Assembly: GCF_002979435.1 (NCBI RefSeq)
Contig: NZ_PCOV01000001.1
Location: forward strand, 248,001-312,000
DNA length: 64,000 nt
From: Microbacterium sp. MYb66
Lineage (GTDB): Bacteria; Actinomycetota; Actinomycetes; Actinomycetales; Microbacteriaceae
Direction: 5' to 3'
The position numbers and the translations under genes are program-made. The notes beneath the pieces are model-generated. The model was not told the origin of the DNA, did not search any database, and saw only the letters and a list, made by a program, of their open reading frames with translations. Positions 51,264 to 61,147 of this stretch are shown here, piece after piece (the first letter of the stretch is position 1; each line of letters begins with the position of its first letter).

Positions 51264-52225
51264 TGAACACCGCAGGCCGTCTCGGTCTCTACGGTGCGGG
51301 TCTCGTGGTGGTGTTCGGCGTCGCGTTCGCGGCGGCCGGCGCCATCGTGCCGGACAGCGCCGTGGCCTCCTGGATGGAGCGAGGCGGCGACGGCCATGAA
51401 TTGCGGCCCGCGGAAGAAGCGGCATCGAACGCGGAAGACGAAGAAGACGAGGGGACAGACGTGAGTGGAGTGACGATCGCCGCATCCGGCTACGTCATCG
51501 AGGCGATCAGCGCACCGGGGGAGACAGGAGTCGAGGGGGAACTGACCTTCCGGATCCGCGATGCGGTCGGGGAGTGGGTCACCGCGTACGAGACCGCCCA
51601 CGGCAAGCAGCTCCACCTCATCGTGGTGCGCAGCGACGGCAGCGAGTACCGGCATGTCCACCCCGAGCTGGACTCGCACACGGGCACGTGGTCGCTGCCA
51701 TGGCACTGGGATGCGGCGGGCACCTATCGTGTCTACGCGGACTTCACGGCGTCGGGCGGGTCGGGCGTGACGCTCTCACGGACGGTCGACGTCGCGGGCG
51801 CCTTCGTTCCGAAGCCTCCGGCAGGGATGCAGACCACCGCGAGCGTCGACGGCTTCGACGTATCGATCAGCGGCGACCTCGTCGCCGGTACGGGGAGTGA
51901 GCTGACCGTCGAGGTCAGTCGCGACGGAGCACCCGTCACCACGCTGGAGCCGTACCTGGGAGCCTTCGGTCATCTCGTCGCGCTCCGGGAGGGAGACCTC
52001 GCCTACCTGCACGTCCACGCGCACGGCGACGAGCCCGAACCCGGTGACGTGGCCGGCCCCGAGGTGATCTTCACCGCGCAGGCGCCGACCGCCGGACGCT
52101 ACCTGCTCTACCTCGACTTCCAGGTCGACGGGAAGGTGCACACGGCGCCGTTCGTGCTGGAGGCAGGGGCATCCGCCGAGGAGGGCGCCACGGACGAGAG
52201 CGAAGACGACCACGGCGGGCACTGA
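51263..52225 (+). CDS. Membrane-anchored, His-rich extracytoplasmic protein of the copper operon (320 aa)
   Basis: One N-terminal membrane helix (about residues 8-30), then an acidic linker and two Ig-like beta-rich segments with His motifs ([35 protein letters not shown]) and a terminal DDHGGH. The HxH-type sites look suited to copper binding outside the membrane. Proteins of this layout are found beside CopZ/CopA in actinobacteria, usually without a name. A role in extracytoplasmic copper capture is inferred. Confidence 0.75.
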   Translation: MNTAGRLGLYGAGLVVVFGVAFAAAGAIVPDSAVASWMERGGDGHELRPAEEAASNAEDEEDEGTDVSGVTIAASGYVIEAISAPGETGVEGELTFRIRDAVGEWVTAYETAHGKQLHLIVVRSDGSEYRHVHPELDSHTGTWSLPWHWDAAGTYRVYADFTASGGSGVTLSRTVDVAGAFVPKPPAGMQTTASVDGFDVSISGDLVAGTGSELTVEVSRDGAPVTTLEPYLGAFGHLVALREGDLAYLHVHAHGDEPEPGDVAGPEVIFTAQAPTAGRYLLYLDFQVDGKVHTAPFVLEAGASAEEGATDESEDDHGGH

Positions 52226-52286
52226 CCCGTCTCGCAGGAGCTCGCCGGGTCTTCCGATGCCGGCACCAAGGATCGAGGAGATCATC

Positions 52287-54620
52287 ATGACGGACACGCA
52301 GTCCGCAATCCCCACCGCTGACGCCAGCGTGGAGCTGGAGATCGGCGGCATGACCTGCGCCTCATGCGCGATGAGGATCGAGAAGAAGCTCAACCGGATC
52401 GACGGCGTCATGGCGACCGTGAACTATGCCACGGAGAAAGCCAAGGTGACGGCGCCGGCCGGATTCGATCCGGCGCTCCTCATCGCAGAGGTCGAGAAGA
52501 CCGGTTACACCGCCGCGCTTCCGACCCCTGAGGTGCAGACGGGCCAGGATGACGCGGGCGATGCGCCCGATGTCGAACTGACGAGCCTCAAGCACCGGCT
52601 CGTCGCCTCGATCGTCCTGACCGTCCCCGTCATCGCCATGTCGATGATCCCGGCGCTGCAGTTCACGTACTGGCAGTGGCTCTCGCTCGCTCTCGCGGGC
52701 CCCGTCATCGTGTGGGCGGCGTGGCCGTTCCACAAGGCCGCGTGGACGAACCTCCGGCACGGCGCAGCGACCATGGACACGCTGATCTCGATAGGGACCA
52801 TCGCGGCGCTGCTCTGGTCGCTCTACGCCCTGTTCTTCGGGACGGCGGGGGTGCCCGGCATGACGCATCCGTTCGAGCTGACCGTGGCGCCCAGCGACGG
52901 CGCCGCGAACATCTACCTCGAGGTGGGTGCGGGAGTGACGATGTTCATCCTCGCAGGACGCTACTTCGAGAAGCGTTCCAAGCGCCAGGCGGGCGCAGCA
53001 CTGCGCGCACTGCTCGAACTCGGTGCCAAGGACGTCGCGGTTCTCCGTGACGGCGTCGAGACGCGGATCCCCACGGCCGACCTGAAACCCGGCGACGAGT
53101 TCGTCGTGCGTCCCGGCGAGAAGATCGCCACCGACGGGATCATCGTGTCGGGGACGTCGGCGGTCGACGCCTCGATGCTGACCGGCGAGTCGGTGCCGGT
53201 CGAGGTCGGCGAAGGCGACGCGGTCACCGGCGCGACCGTCAATGCGGGTGGCCGTCTGGTCGTCCGTGCGACGCGTGTCGGTTCCGACACCCAACTGGCG
53301 CAGATGGCGCAGATGGTCGAGGATGCGCAGACCGGAAAGGCCGAGGCGCAGCGCCTCGCCGACCGCGTCTCCGGGATATTCGTCCCGATCGTCATCGCGA
53401 TCGCGCTCGCCACGCTCGGCGCCTGGCTGGGAGCGGGCTTCCCGGCATCCGCCGCCTTCACCGCCGCGGTCGCCGTGCTCATCATCGCCTGCCCGTGCGC
53501 GCTGGGCCTCGCCACCCCGACGGCTCTACTGGTGGGGACGGGACGCGGAGCGCAGATGGGCATCCTCATCAAGGGTCCCGAGGTGCTCGAATCCACGCGC
53601 AAGGTCGATACGGTGGTGCTCGACAAAACCGGTACCGTGACCAGCGGCAAGATGACGCTCACCGCTGTGCATGCGGCGCAGGGTGTCGACCGGCGCGAGC
53701 TGCTGCGGCTGGCGGGCGCCGTGGAAGACGCGTCGGAGCACCCCATCGCGCAGGCCGTGGCCAGGGCCGCGACGCAGGAGATCGGTACGCTTCCCGTGCC
53801 TGAGGACTTCGTCAACGTCGAAGGCAAGGGCGTTCAGGGTGTGGTCGACGGTCACGCCGTGCTCGTGGGCCGCGAGTCACTGCTGGCCGAGTGGTCGCAG
53901 CACCTTCCCGCCGATCTCGCCACGGCGAAGGCGGAGGCCGAGAGCCAGGGCAAGACCGCCATCGCGGTCGGGTGGGACGGTGAGGCGCGAGGCGTGCTCG
54001 TCGTCGCCGACGCTGTGAAGCCGACCAGCGCGCAGGCCATCTCGCAGCTGAAGGGCCTGGGCCTGACGCCCATCCTCCTCACCGGCGACAACCGGGCGGT
54101 GGCCGAGCAGATCGCGGCGGAGGTCGGCATCACCGAGGTCATCGCCGAGGTCCTGCCGAAGGAGAAGGTGGACGTGATCACGCGGCTGCAGAGCGAAGGC
54201 AAGGTGGTCGCGATGGTCGGAGACGGCGTGAACGACGCCGCGGCTCTCGCGCAGGCCGATCTGGGGCTCGCGATGGGCACGGGGACCGATGTGGCGATCG
54301 AGGCCAGCGACATCACCCTCGTCCGCGGCGATCTGCGCAGTGCCGCAGACGCCATCCGCCTCTCCCGCAGGACTCTGGGCACGATCAAGGGGAACCTGTT
54401 CTGGGCCTTCGCGTACAACGTCGCGGCGATCCCTCTCGCAGCCCTCGGGCTGCTCAACCCCATGCTCGCCGGTGCGGCGATGGCGTTCTCCAGCGTCTTC
54501 GTCGTCGGCAACAGCCTCCGACTGCGCTCTTTCCGGAGCCAGGCGGCGGACCCCTCTCCGGCAGGGACCGGTGCGGCGCGGGAACGCGCCACACCGGCAT
54601 CCACCGTCGGAATCCGTTGA
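52287..54620 (+). CDS. copA: Cu(I)-exporting P1B-type ATPase (777 aa)
   Basis: N-terminal HMA domain with GMTCASC (residues 21-27), eight helices, transmembrane metal site CPC at about 402-404 in [12 protein letters not shown], phosphorylation motif DKTGT at 446, HP motif in SEHPIAQAV near 485, and [10 protein letters not shown] near 645. The CPC motif places it in the P1B-1 Cu(I)/Ag(I) class. The start at 52287 is supported by GAGGAG 6 nt upstream; an ATG 30 bp earlier lacks such a site. Confidence 0.95.
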   Translation: MTDTQSAIPTADASVELEIGGMTCASCAMRIEKKLNRIDGVMATVNYATEKAKVTAPAGFDPALLIAEVEKTGYTAALPTPEVQTGQDDAGDAPDVELTSLKHRLVASIVLTVPVIAMSMIPALQFTYWQWLSLALAGPVIVWAAWPFHKAAWTNLRHGAATMDTLISIGTIAALLWSLYALFFGTAGVPGMTHPFELTVAPSDGAANIYLEVGAGVTMFILAGRYFEKRSKRQAGAALRALLELGAKDVAVLRDGVETRIPTADLKPGDEFVVRPGEKIATDGIIVSGTSAVDASMLTGESVPVEVGEGDAVTGATVNAGGRLVVRATRVGSDTQLAQMAQMVEDAQTGKAEAQRLADRVSGIFVPIVIAIALATLGAWLGAGFPASAAFTAAVAVLIIACPCALGLATPTALLVGTGRGAQMGILIKGPEVLESTRKVDTVVLDKTGTVTSGKMTLTAVHAAQGVDRRELLRLAGAVEDASEHPIAQAVARAATQEIGTLPVPEDFVNVEGKGVQGVVDGHAVLVGRESLLAEWSQHLPADLATAKAEAESQGKTAIAVGWDGEARGVLVVADAVKPTSAQAISQLKGLGLTPILLTGDNRAVAEQIAAEVGITEVIAEVLPKEKVDVITRLQSEGKVVAMVGDGVNDAAALAQADLGLAMGTGTDVAIEASDITLVRGDLRSAADAIRLSRRTLGTIKGNLFWAFAYNVAAIPLAALGLLNPMLAGAAMAFSSVFVVGNSLRLRSFRSQAADPSPAGTGAARERATPASTVGIR

Positions 54621-54639
54621 TACCCCAGAGGAGAACCCC

Positions 54640-54900
54640 ATGTCCGATTCCCCCGCAGGTTCCTGCTGCAGTGTGAACAGCACCAGTGCCGTGTCCGCCG
54701 ACGGACGCAAGGATCTGCTCGCGCCGCCCGCCGGCGGTATGGCAGAGTGCCCGGTGATGGTCGGCAGCGCCGTCGTCATCGCGGACGCCGAGGCCGCAGG
54801 GCTGTACCGCGACTACGAGGGCACACGGTACTACTTCTGCTGCGCAGGATGCGGACCGGCCTTCGACGCCGACCCCGCGAAATACGCCGCAGCAGCCTGA
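54640..54900 (+). CDS. YHS-domain protein with extra Cys motifs (86 aa)
   Basis: Small metal-binding protein: an early CC pair (SCCSVNS), CPVMVGSAVV, then YYFCCAGCGPAFDADPAKY, the standard YHS ending. YHS domains are fused to or placed next to Cu/Ag ATPases in many bacteria. Here it lies between the CopA and CopB genes. GAGGAG precedes the ATG by 6 nt. Likely a copper carrier; this is inference from context and Cys content. Confidence 0.85.
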   Translation: MSDSPAGSCCSVNSTSAVSADGRKDLLAPPAGGMAECPVMVGSAVVIADAEAAGLYRDYEGTRYYFCCAGCGPAFDADPAKYAAAA

Positions 54901-54908
54901 CCGTTTCA

Positions 54909-54943
54909 CCCGTGCGGGCCCGCCACTCGCGGCCCCGCACGGG
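54909..54943 (+). terminator. Hairpin between the YHS gene and copB
   Basis: 10-bp stem (54909-54918 with 54934-54943) with three more inner pairs, no T run. It begins 9 nt after the YHS stop. It may reduce read-through into copB or protect the upstream mRNA end. Confidence 0.5.
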
Positions 54944-54970
54944 CATCGTCATTCCGAGGAGGAGAGGGCA

Positions 54971-57100
54971 ATGAGCACTCCGCACCACGAGTCGAACGAC
55001 TCCGACCACATGCACGGGACGGGTGTCCACGCGGCTCACGACGCCCACGGAGGGCACGACGCCCACGGGGGACATGACGCCCACGGAGGGCACGACGCCC
55101 ACGGGGGACACGGAGGGCACGCCGACCACGTCGGTCAGTTCCGCCGGCTCTTCTGGATCATGCTCGCCCTCGCCGTGCCGACCGTCGCCCTGTCCGGAAT
55201 GTTCGCGATGATCCTCGGCTACACGCTCCCCGATGTGCCGGGGCTGGCCTGGGTGTCGCCCGTGTTGGGAACCGTGATGTACGTGTGGGGAGGCAAGCCC
55301 TTCCTCGTCGGTGCCGTCAGTGAGATCCGCGCGCGCAAGCCCGGCATGATGCTGCTCATCGGCCTGGCGATCACGGTGGCCTTCCTCGCATCGTGGGGGG
55401 CGAGTCTCGGCATCCTCCATCACGAGCTCGACTTCTGGTGGGAGCTGGCTCTCCTCATCGTGATCATGCTGCTCGGGCACTGGATCGAGATGCGCTCGCT
55501 CGCGCAGACCACCTCTGCGCTCGACTCGCTCGCCGCACTCCTTCCGGACGAGGCCGAGCGAGTGCAGGACGGACAGGTCGTCATCGTCTCGCCCGCCGAC
55601 CTCGCGGTCGGCGACATCGTCGTCGTACGCCCGGGCGGAAGCGTGCCTGCCGATGGGCGGATCGTCGACGGCCGCGCGTCGATGGACGAGTCGATGGTGA
55701 CGGGGGAGTCCCGCACGGTCACACGCGGTACGGGGGACCAGGTCACCGCCGGCACCGTCGCCACGGACTCCGGGCTCCGGGTGGAGATCACCGCGACCGG
55801 AGACGACACGACCCTCGCCGGCATTCAGCGTCTGGTGACCGAGGCGCAGAGCTCGTCCTCGCGGGCCCAACGCCTCGCGGATACCGCCGCGGGCTGGCTG
55901 TTCTGGTTCGCGCTGGGATCCGCGGCGATCACCGCGATCGTCTGGACCCTCGTCGGTCTCCCCGACGCCGCCGTGATCCGCACCATCACCGTGCTGGTCA
56001 TCGCCTGCCCGCACGCACTCGGTCTGGCCATCCCACTCGTCGTCTCGATCGCGACGGAGCGCGCAGCCAGGGGCGGAGTGCTGGTCAAGGACCGCCTCGC
56101 CCTGGAGAGCATGCGCACCGTCGACACCGTGCTGTTCGACAAGACCGGGACACTCACGAAAGGTGAACCCGTCGTGTCGGAGGTGTCCGTCTCCGGCGAG
56201 CATGACGCCGATCGAGTGCTGGCGCTCGCCGCCGCTGCCGAAGCCGACAGCGAGCACCCGCTCGCGAAGGCGATCGTCCGCGCCGCCGCCGAGAAGGACC
56301 TCTCCGTGCCGCACAGCCGCGACTTCACGTCGTCGCCCGCCGTCGGGGTCACAGCGACCGTCGAGGGGTCGACCGTGCGCGTCGGCGGGCCGCACCTGCT
56401 CACGGAGGAGCAGGCGGACGAGCTCGCCGTCGCCGAGCAGTGGCGCGGTGACGGCGCGATCATCCTGCACGTGGTTCAGGACGGGCACGTGATCGGAGCG
56501 TTGAAACTCGCCGATGAGGTGCGGCCGGAGTCCCGGGAGGCCGTCGACGCGCTGCACGCGCTCGGTGTGCAGGTTGTCATGATCACGGGCGATGCCGAGG
56601 CCGTCGCGCAGACGGTCGCCGCCGACCTGGGTATCGACCGGTTCTTCGCCGGCGTGCGGCCGGAGGACAAGGCTGCAAAGGTGCAGGAGCTGCAGCGCGA
56701 GGGGCGCAAGGTCGCGATGGTCGGCGACGGCGTCAACGACGCGCCCGCGCTGGCGCAGGCAGACGTGGGGCTGGCCATCGGAGCCGGCACGGATGTCGCG
56801 ATCGCCTCCGCCGGTGTCATCCTCGCAAGCGATGACCCGCGCTCTGTGCTCTCGGTCATCGAGCTCTCGCGGGCCGCGTATCGGAAGATGAAGCAGAACC
56901 TGTGGTGGGCCGCCGGTTACAACCTGCTCTCGGTGCCGCTTGCGGCCGGCGTGCTCGCACCGATCGGCTTCGTGCTGCCGATGTCGGTCGGGGCGATCCT
57001 GATGTCGTTGTCGACCATCGTCGTCGCTCTCAACGCCCAGCTGCTGCGCCGCCTCGATCTGCGCCCGGAGATCACGACCCGCGCGATCCTCGATCGCTGA
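54971..57100 (+). CDS. CopB-type P1B-3 metal ATPase with His-rich N-terminus (709 aa)
   Basis: P1B ATPase without an HMA domain. The N-terminal 55 residues are His-rich, including HDAHGG repeated four times. The transmembrane metal site is CPH (about residues 346-348, in IACPHALGLA), diagnostic of the P1B-3 class that exports Cu(II) or Cu(I)/Ag(I). DKTGT is at 390, SEHPLA near 427 and GDGVNDAPAL near 585. A typical CopB companion to CopA. Confidence 0.94.
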   Translation: MSTPHHESNDSDHMHGTGVHAAHDAHGGHDAHGGHDAHGGHDAHGGHGGHADHVGQFRRLFWIMLALAVPTVALSGMFAMILGYTLPDVPGLAWVSPVLGTVMYVWGGKPFLVGAVSEIRARKPGMMLLIGLAITVAFLASWGASLGILHHELDFWWELALLIVIMLLGHWIEMRSLAQTTSALDSLAALLPDEAERVQDGQVVIVSPADLAVGDIVVVRPGGSVPADGRIVDGRASMDESMVTGESRTVTRGTGDQVTAGTVATDSGLRVEITATGDDTTLAGIQRLVTEAQSSSSRAQRLADTAAGWLFWFALGSAAITAIVWTLVGLPDAAVIRTITVLVIACPHALGLAIPLVVSIATERAARGGVLVKDRLALESMRTVDTVLFDKTGTLTKGEPVVSEVSVSGEHDADRVLALAAAAEADSEHPLAKAIVRAAAEKDLSVPHSRDFTSSPAVGVTATVEGSTVRVGGPHLLTEEQADELAVAEQWRGDGAIILHVVQDGHVIGALKLADEVRPESREAVDALHALGVQVVMITGDAEAVAQTVAADLGIDRFFAGVRPEDKAAKVQELQREGRKVAMVGDGVNDAPALAQADVGLAIGAGTDVAIASAGVILASDDPRSVLSVIELSRAAYRKMKQNLWWAAGYNLLSVPLAAGVLAPIGFVLPMSVGAILMSLSTIVVALNAQLLRRLDLRPEITTRAILDR
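55037..55108 (+). repeat. Four 18-bp tandem repeats inside copB
   Basis: Four near-identical 18-bp units, each encoding HDAHGG; units 1 and 3 end GGAGGG and units 2 and 4 end GGGGGA, so the real period is 36 bp. Slippage would change the number of His pairs without a frameshift. Confidence 0.9.
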
Positions 57101-57165
57101 ACCTGAATCAGGCTGCGGAAGAGCTCCCCGGCGATCGTTCGGCTCGCGCGCTGCCCGGTGTCGAC

Positions 57166-57205
57166 GACAGGAGGGTCCCGTCCGCGCGGACGGAACCCTC
57201 CTGTC
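57166..57205. terminator. Strong bidirectional terminator
   Basis: Hairpin of 18 paired positions with one mismatch and a 2-nt loop (57166-57184 with 57187-57205), followed on the plus strand by TTTTCT. It ends the copper operon and, from the other side, the arylsulfatase transcript. Confidence 0.88.
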
Positions 57206-57218
57206 TTTTCTGCGCGTG

Positions 57219-59573
57219 CTACTGGTGTCGCAGCGCCGCGTTCAGGTGCTCCTCGGGATCGACCAGGTGGTTGTGGTCATCGGTGCCGAGAGCCACCTCC
57301 GCCCAATCGATCGTTCCGCTGAACTTGCCGCCCCACTCCTTGTATCCCTCGTACGCGGGCATGCCGGTGTCCTCACCCGTATCCATGCCCTCGTCGAAAG
57401 AGAAGTACAGGGGGTGCGTGTGCTCCACGCGTCCGGAGCCGACCGCGGCGTCATCGATGAACAGTGTGACCTCACCGCCCTTTCCGATCCCGCCGCCGTC
57501 GTAGGCGAACTCCGCACGCACGAGGTGATCGCCGCCGCCGATGGTCGACTCGGACAGCACCGTCGTGCGGACCAGCCCGCAGTAGTTGTAGTGATACCCG
57601 AGCTTGCCGTCCTCCGCGAAGAACGACCATCCACCGGTGCGGCCGCCCTGCGCGACGATGGCGCCTTCGAGCGCGCCGTCGTCGGGGACCGTGAGCTGGG
57701 CGGTGACCGAATACGAGCGGTTCTTCACGTTCAGAGCGACGTTCTCTCCGAGGCGGATCATCCCCGGGTACAGCCGCAGTCGGTCGCCCGTGACGAGCGT
57801 GGGTCGGCCGGCGATGGCCGGGTTCATGCGCTCGGCCGCGCGGTCGTCGAGGGGGAACACGTTGTGTCGTGCGGCCTCGATCAGGAACATCTGCTGCATC
57901 TCCGCCAGCTTCTCCGGGTGCTCGGACGCCAGGTTGTTCGACTGCGTCCAGTCGACGGAGGTGTCGTACAGCTCCCATACGTCGGCCGAGAAGTCCGGTG
58001 CCTTCGAGACGACGTCCCAGGGAGTGCGGTGCTTCGTCTGCGCCGTCCATCCCTTGTGGTAGATGCCGCGGTTGCCCATCAGTTCGAAGTACTGGGTGAC
58101 ATGCCGCTCGTCGGCATCGGGCGCGTTGAAGCTGTAGGCCATCGACACACCGTGCATCGGGATCTGGGTGACCCCGTTCACCGTGTGCGGCTCGGCGAGA
58201 CCGGCGACGTCGAGGACCGTCGGTGCGAGGTCGATCACGTGATGCCACTGGTTCCTGACCTCACCGGACCCCTCGATCGCGCTCGGCCAGTGCACGATGG
58301 TGCCGTTGCGCGTGCCGCCGTAGTGCGACGCCACCTGCTTCGTCCACTGGTAGGGCGTGCACATCGCGTGGGCCCAGGCCACGGAATAGTGGTTGTACGC
58401 CTCCGGGCCGCCGACCTTGTCGAGGTGCTCGTTCCAGAACTCGACGGTCTCGAACTGACCGCCGCCGTTGGAGGCGGTCGTCAGCATGTAGGCGCCGTTG
58501 ATGCCGCCCTCGGCGCTCGCCCCGTTGTCGCCGATGATGTAGTAGACGAGGGTCTCATCGAGGATGTCCTGCTCTTCCAGCGCGTCGATGACCCGTCCGG
58601 TGTGGAAGTCGGCGTACTCGAGGAACGCCGCATAGACCTCCATCTGGTGCGCGAGGATCGGCTTCTGCTCGTCCGGGACGTCATCCCAGGCGGGCAGCCC
58701 TTCGGGGCGCTCCGTGAGCTTCGAGTCCGGAGCGATCACGCCGAGTTCGATCTGCTTCGCGAAGGTCTGCTCGCGCTGCGCGTCCCAGCCGTGGTCGAAC
58801 GCCCCTTTGTACTTCGCGATCCAGTCCTTCGGCACGTGATGAGGGGCGTGCGTCGCGCCGGGTGCGAAGTAGATGAAGAAGGGCTTGTCCGGGGTCAGAC
58901 TCTTCTGCTGCCGAATGTAGTCGATGGTCTTGTCAGCCAGGTCGGGCATGAGGTGGTAGCCCTCGTCCGTCGGCGGCTCGACCGCGGTGACCCCATCGAC
59001 GAGGGCCGGCGTCCACTGGTTCGTCTCGCCGCCGATGAAGCCGTAGAACCGCTCGAAACCCGAGAAGGCAGGCCAGTGGTCGAAGGGTCCCGTCGGACCC
59101 GTCTCCCACACCGGCACCTCGTGGCACTTGCCGAACTGAGCGGTGTTGTAGCCGTTCTGACGCAGGATCTCGGGTAGCGGAACGGCGGAGTTCGGACGCG
59201 TGGAGCGGTATCCGGGGGAAGGGGTCGCGGTCTCGGTGATGTGCCCCATGCCGACCGCGTGATGGTTGCGGCCGGAGAGCAGCGCCGCGCGGGTGGGCGA
59301 GCACAGAGCAGTCGTGTGGAATCGGGTGTACTTCAGACCCGCGTTCGCAAGGCGTTCGGCCGTCGGGGTGTGGATCGGGCCGCCGAAAGCGCTCGAGGCA
59401 CCGAAGCCCACGTCGTCGAGGAGGATCACGAGGACGTTGGGTGCGCTCTTGGGCGGACGTTTGGCGACGAGCGGAGGGAAGTCGGCCTCCGACTTCTTCG
59501 CGTCGAAGACGACCGGCCCCTGATACTCGCGGTCAGGAAGCGGCAGGATCGATCCGGGCAGTTCGGTGGTCAT
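57219..59573 (-). CDS. Arylsulfatase, AtsA-like (784 aa)
   Basis: Sulfate-ester hydrolase of the alkaline-phosphatase superfamily. Early metal site LVILLDDVGFG, then the sulfatase signature CSPTRAALLSGR with Cys91, which must be converted to formylglycine. Further metal ligands are in IIGDNGASAEG. Length and sequence resemble mycobacterial AtsA (about 790 aa). There is no signal peptide, so it is probably cytoplasmic. An AGAGGAA site precedes the ATG. It lies 54 bp downstream of the DUF1254 gene. No formylglycine-generating enzyme is encoded in this window. Confidence 0.93.
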   Translation of the reverse strand: MTTELPGSILPLPDREYQGPVVFDAKKSEADFPPLVAKRPPKSAPNVLVILLDDVGFGASSAFGGPIHTPTAERLANAGLKYTRFHTTALCSPTRAALLSGRNHHAVGMGHITETATPSPGYRSTRPNSAVPLPEILRQNGYNTAQFGKCHEVPVWETGPTGPFDHWPAFSGFERFYGFIGGETNQWTPALVDGVTAVEPPTDEGYHLMPDLADKTIDYIRQQKSLTPDKPFFIYFAPGATHAPHHVPKDWIAKYKGAFDHGWDAQREQTFAKQIELGVIAPDSKLTERPEGLPAWDDVPDEQKPILAHQMEVYAAFLEYADFHTGRVIDALEEQDILDETLVYYIIGDNGASAEGGINGAYMLTTASNGGGQFETVEFWNEHLDKVGGPEAYNHYSVAWAHAMCTPYQWTKQVASHYGGTRNGTIVHWPSAIEGSGEVRNQWHHVIDLAPTVLDVAGLAEPHTVNGVTQIPMHGVSMAYSFNAPDADERHVTQYFELMGNRGIYHKGWTAQTKHRTPWDVVSKAPDFSADVWELYDTSVDWTQSNNLASEHPEKLAEMQQMFLIEAARHNVFPLDDRAAERMNPAIAGRPTLVTGDRLRLYPGMIRLGENVALNVKNRSYSVTAQLTVPDDGALEGAIVAQGGRTGGWSFFAEDGKLGYHYNYCGLVRTTVLSESTIGGGDHLVRAEFAYDGGGIGKGGEVTLFIDDAAVGSGRVEHTHPLYFSFDEGMDTGEDTGMPAYEGYKEWGGKFSGTIDWAEVALGTDDHNHLVDPEEHLNAALRHQ

Positions 59574-59627
59574 GAAGATTCCTCTTTCTCGTCGCTCAGC
59601 GTGATGGGGGGGGAGATGGGTCGGATG

Positions 59628-61019
59628 TCAGCGCGGCGTGATGTCGCCGAGTTTCCAGGTGCGGTCGAAATACGACTCGGTGGGCCCGTAGAGGCGGAAG
59701 TATGAGAACCAGTGCCGTCCGGGGATGGTCTGGACCCAGTTCGTCGGGCCCTCCGCGGGCTCAGCGGGGCCGAAGTACAGGTCGACCGATCCGTCGTCGT
59801 TGACGACGAGGTCTGCGTCGCGGGACCCGCGGTCGCCACGCTGCTGGGCATTGTCGATCAGACAGCGGGTGGTGACGTCGTAGACGGTGGCCGACCAGAA
59901 GAGCGTGGCGGGAACACCTGCCGGAACATGCAGCGCGTAGTCTCGGCCTCCGTCCAGCCACGCGCTCGCACCATCGGTGTACGAACCGAGATACGCCTGC
60001 CCGACGCCGGGAGTCGTGCTCTTCATCGCCTCGGAGAAGGAGACCGCCTCGTAGAACCAGGACGCGCGCTCGAGCAGCTCGTCATAGCCGTCGCCCCGCT
60101 GCGCCGAGTTGTCGAGCACGATGGCGAGTTCCCAGGCCCGATCCGGCCAGTACGAGCCCTGGTCGAAACGCTTCGCGAAGGTGTTCGCCTGAGCCATGAG
60201 CTCGCCCGCAGCGGCCCCGTGCTCGAGGATACGTGTGAGCCGCGCATCGGGCTCGAACGGCTTCCCCTTCTCGATTCCCAGCTGCTTGAGCATGGCGAGG
60301 AAGAAGCGATCGCGTTCGTCGACGACCTCCGTCTGATAGATCGCGTGGAGACGCCTCCAGTAGTCGAGACCGCGAGGTTGATCGCCGCTCCATGCGCGGC
60401 CATCGGGGGACACGATCCGCGTCGGAGCCGGGTGCTCGCGTTCGGCGAACGGATAGATGCGCACCGATTTCACGAGCGCGTCTGCTCGTGCCGGGTCGGG
60501 GTCGAGAGTTCGGAACCCGAACATGATGTTCACGCCCGACGAGCGGAGGACGCGGAAGTCCCTGCCGAGGTCTTCCGGCTCGCTGACGTCGGGGGCGAGG
60601 ATGACGTACTTCCCGCCCTCGCCGCGGTCCGGGCCCATCTCGCCCATCGCCCCGACCTCGCGCTGCCAGAAGTCGGAGACGCCCCCGGCCGTCGGACCGG
60701 CGGGAAGCTCGATGACGAGGGGGCCGGTCTCCGAGAGGTCGAAGAAGTTGAGGATGTAGGGGGTCGTCGCGTTGGCGGTGATCAGGCCGAGACGGTCGCG
60801 ATAGCTCAGGTAGCGCACGAGATCGCTGCTCGTCGCTCCGAAGACGTCGTAGTGCTGCGTCTTCCATTGGGCATAAGAGACCAGGGGCAGCGCCCAGAGG
60901 TAGGTCTGGCAGGCGAGCTGGTAGTCCAACTCATCGAAGATCAGCGGAAGGGAGGAACGGACAGGGATGTCACTGTCGATCTCGACGTCTGCGAGGCGCC
61001 CGGGGAGGGAGGAGGTCAT
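59628..61019 (-). CDS. DUF1254/DUF1214 protein (463 aa)
   Basis: Two-domain protein: DUF1254 in the first half (QTYLWALPLVSYAQWK, YRDRLGLITANATTPY, LVIELPAGPTAGGVSDFW) and DUF1214 in the second (SYTDGASAWLDGGRDYALHV, ATVYDVTTRCLIDNAQQR, the late NWVQTIPGRHWFSYFRLYGP). No signal peptide, unlike many homologues. The biochemical function is not established. AAAGGA lies 8 nt before the ATG. It probably shares a transcript with the arylsulfatase. Confidence 0.9.
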   Translation of the reverse strand: MTSSLPGRLADVEIDSDIPVRSSLPLIFDELDYQLACQTYLWALPLVSYAQWKTQHYDVFGATSSDLVRYLSYRDRLGLITANATTPYILNFFDLSETGPLVIELPAGPTAGGVSDFWQREVGAMGEMGPDRGEGGKYVILAPDVSEPEDLGRDFRVLRSSGVNIMFGFRTLDPDPARADALVKSVRIYPFAEREHPAPTRIVSPDGRAWSGDQPRGLDYWRRLHAIYQTEVVDERDRFFLAMLKQLGIEKGKPFEPDARLTRILEHGAAAGELMAQANTFAKRFDQGSYWPDRAWELAIVLDNSAQRGDGYDELLERASWFYEAVSFSEAMKSTTPGVGQAYLGSYTDGASAWLDGGRDYALHVPAGVPATLFWSATVYDVTTRCLIDNAQQRGDRGSRDADLVVNDDGSVDLYFGPAEPAEGPTNWVQTIPGRHWFSYFRLYGPTESYFDRTWKLGDITPR

Positions 61020-61087
61020 GCGATGGTCCTTTCGGCAGGCAGCTGTGTCAGGGGTTCCGAGGGGTGAGGGGCAGGGCGGTTCCTTCG

Positions 61088-61142
61088 TCGACACCGAGCG
61101 CGGCAGGAGCGGGCGGAACCCGATGCGTGCCCGGTGTCGACG
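61088..61142 (-). repeat. 10-bp inverted repeat after the DUF1269 gene
   Basis: GTCGACACCG (61088-61097) pairs perfectly with CGGTGTCGAC (61133-61142), with a smaller internal stem between. It starts 5 nt past the DUF1269 stop and may act as a terminator, but has a 35-nt loop and no T run. Confidence 0.4.
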
Positions 61143-61147
61143 TGGAG

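Noticed and set aside
57216..59177. 653-codon frame antisense to the arylsulfatase
   Set aside because: The sulfatase on the other strand carries the full signature; the antisense frame has no recognisable domain.
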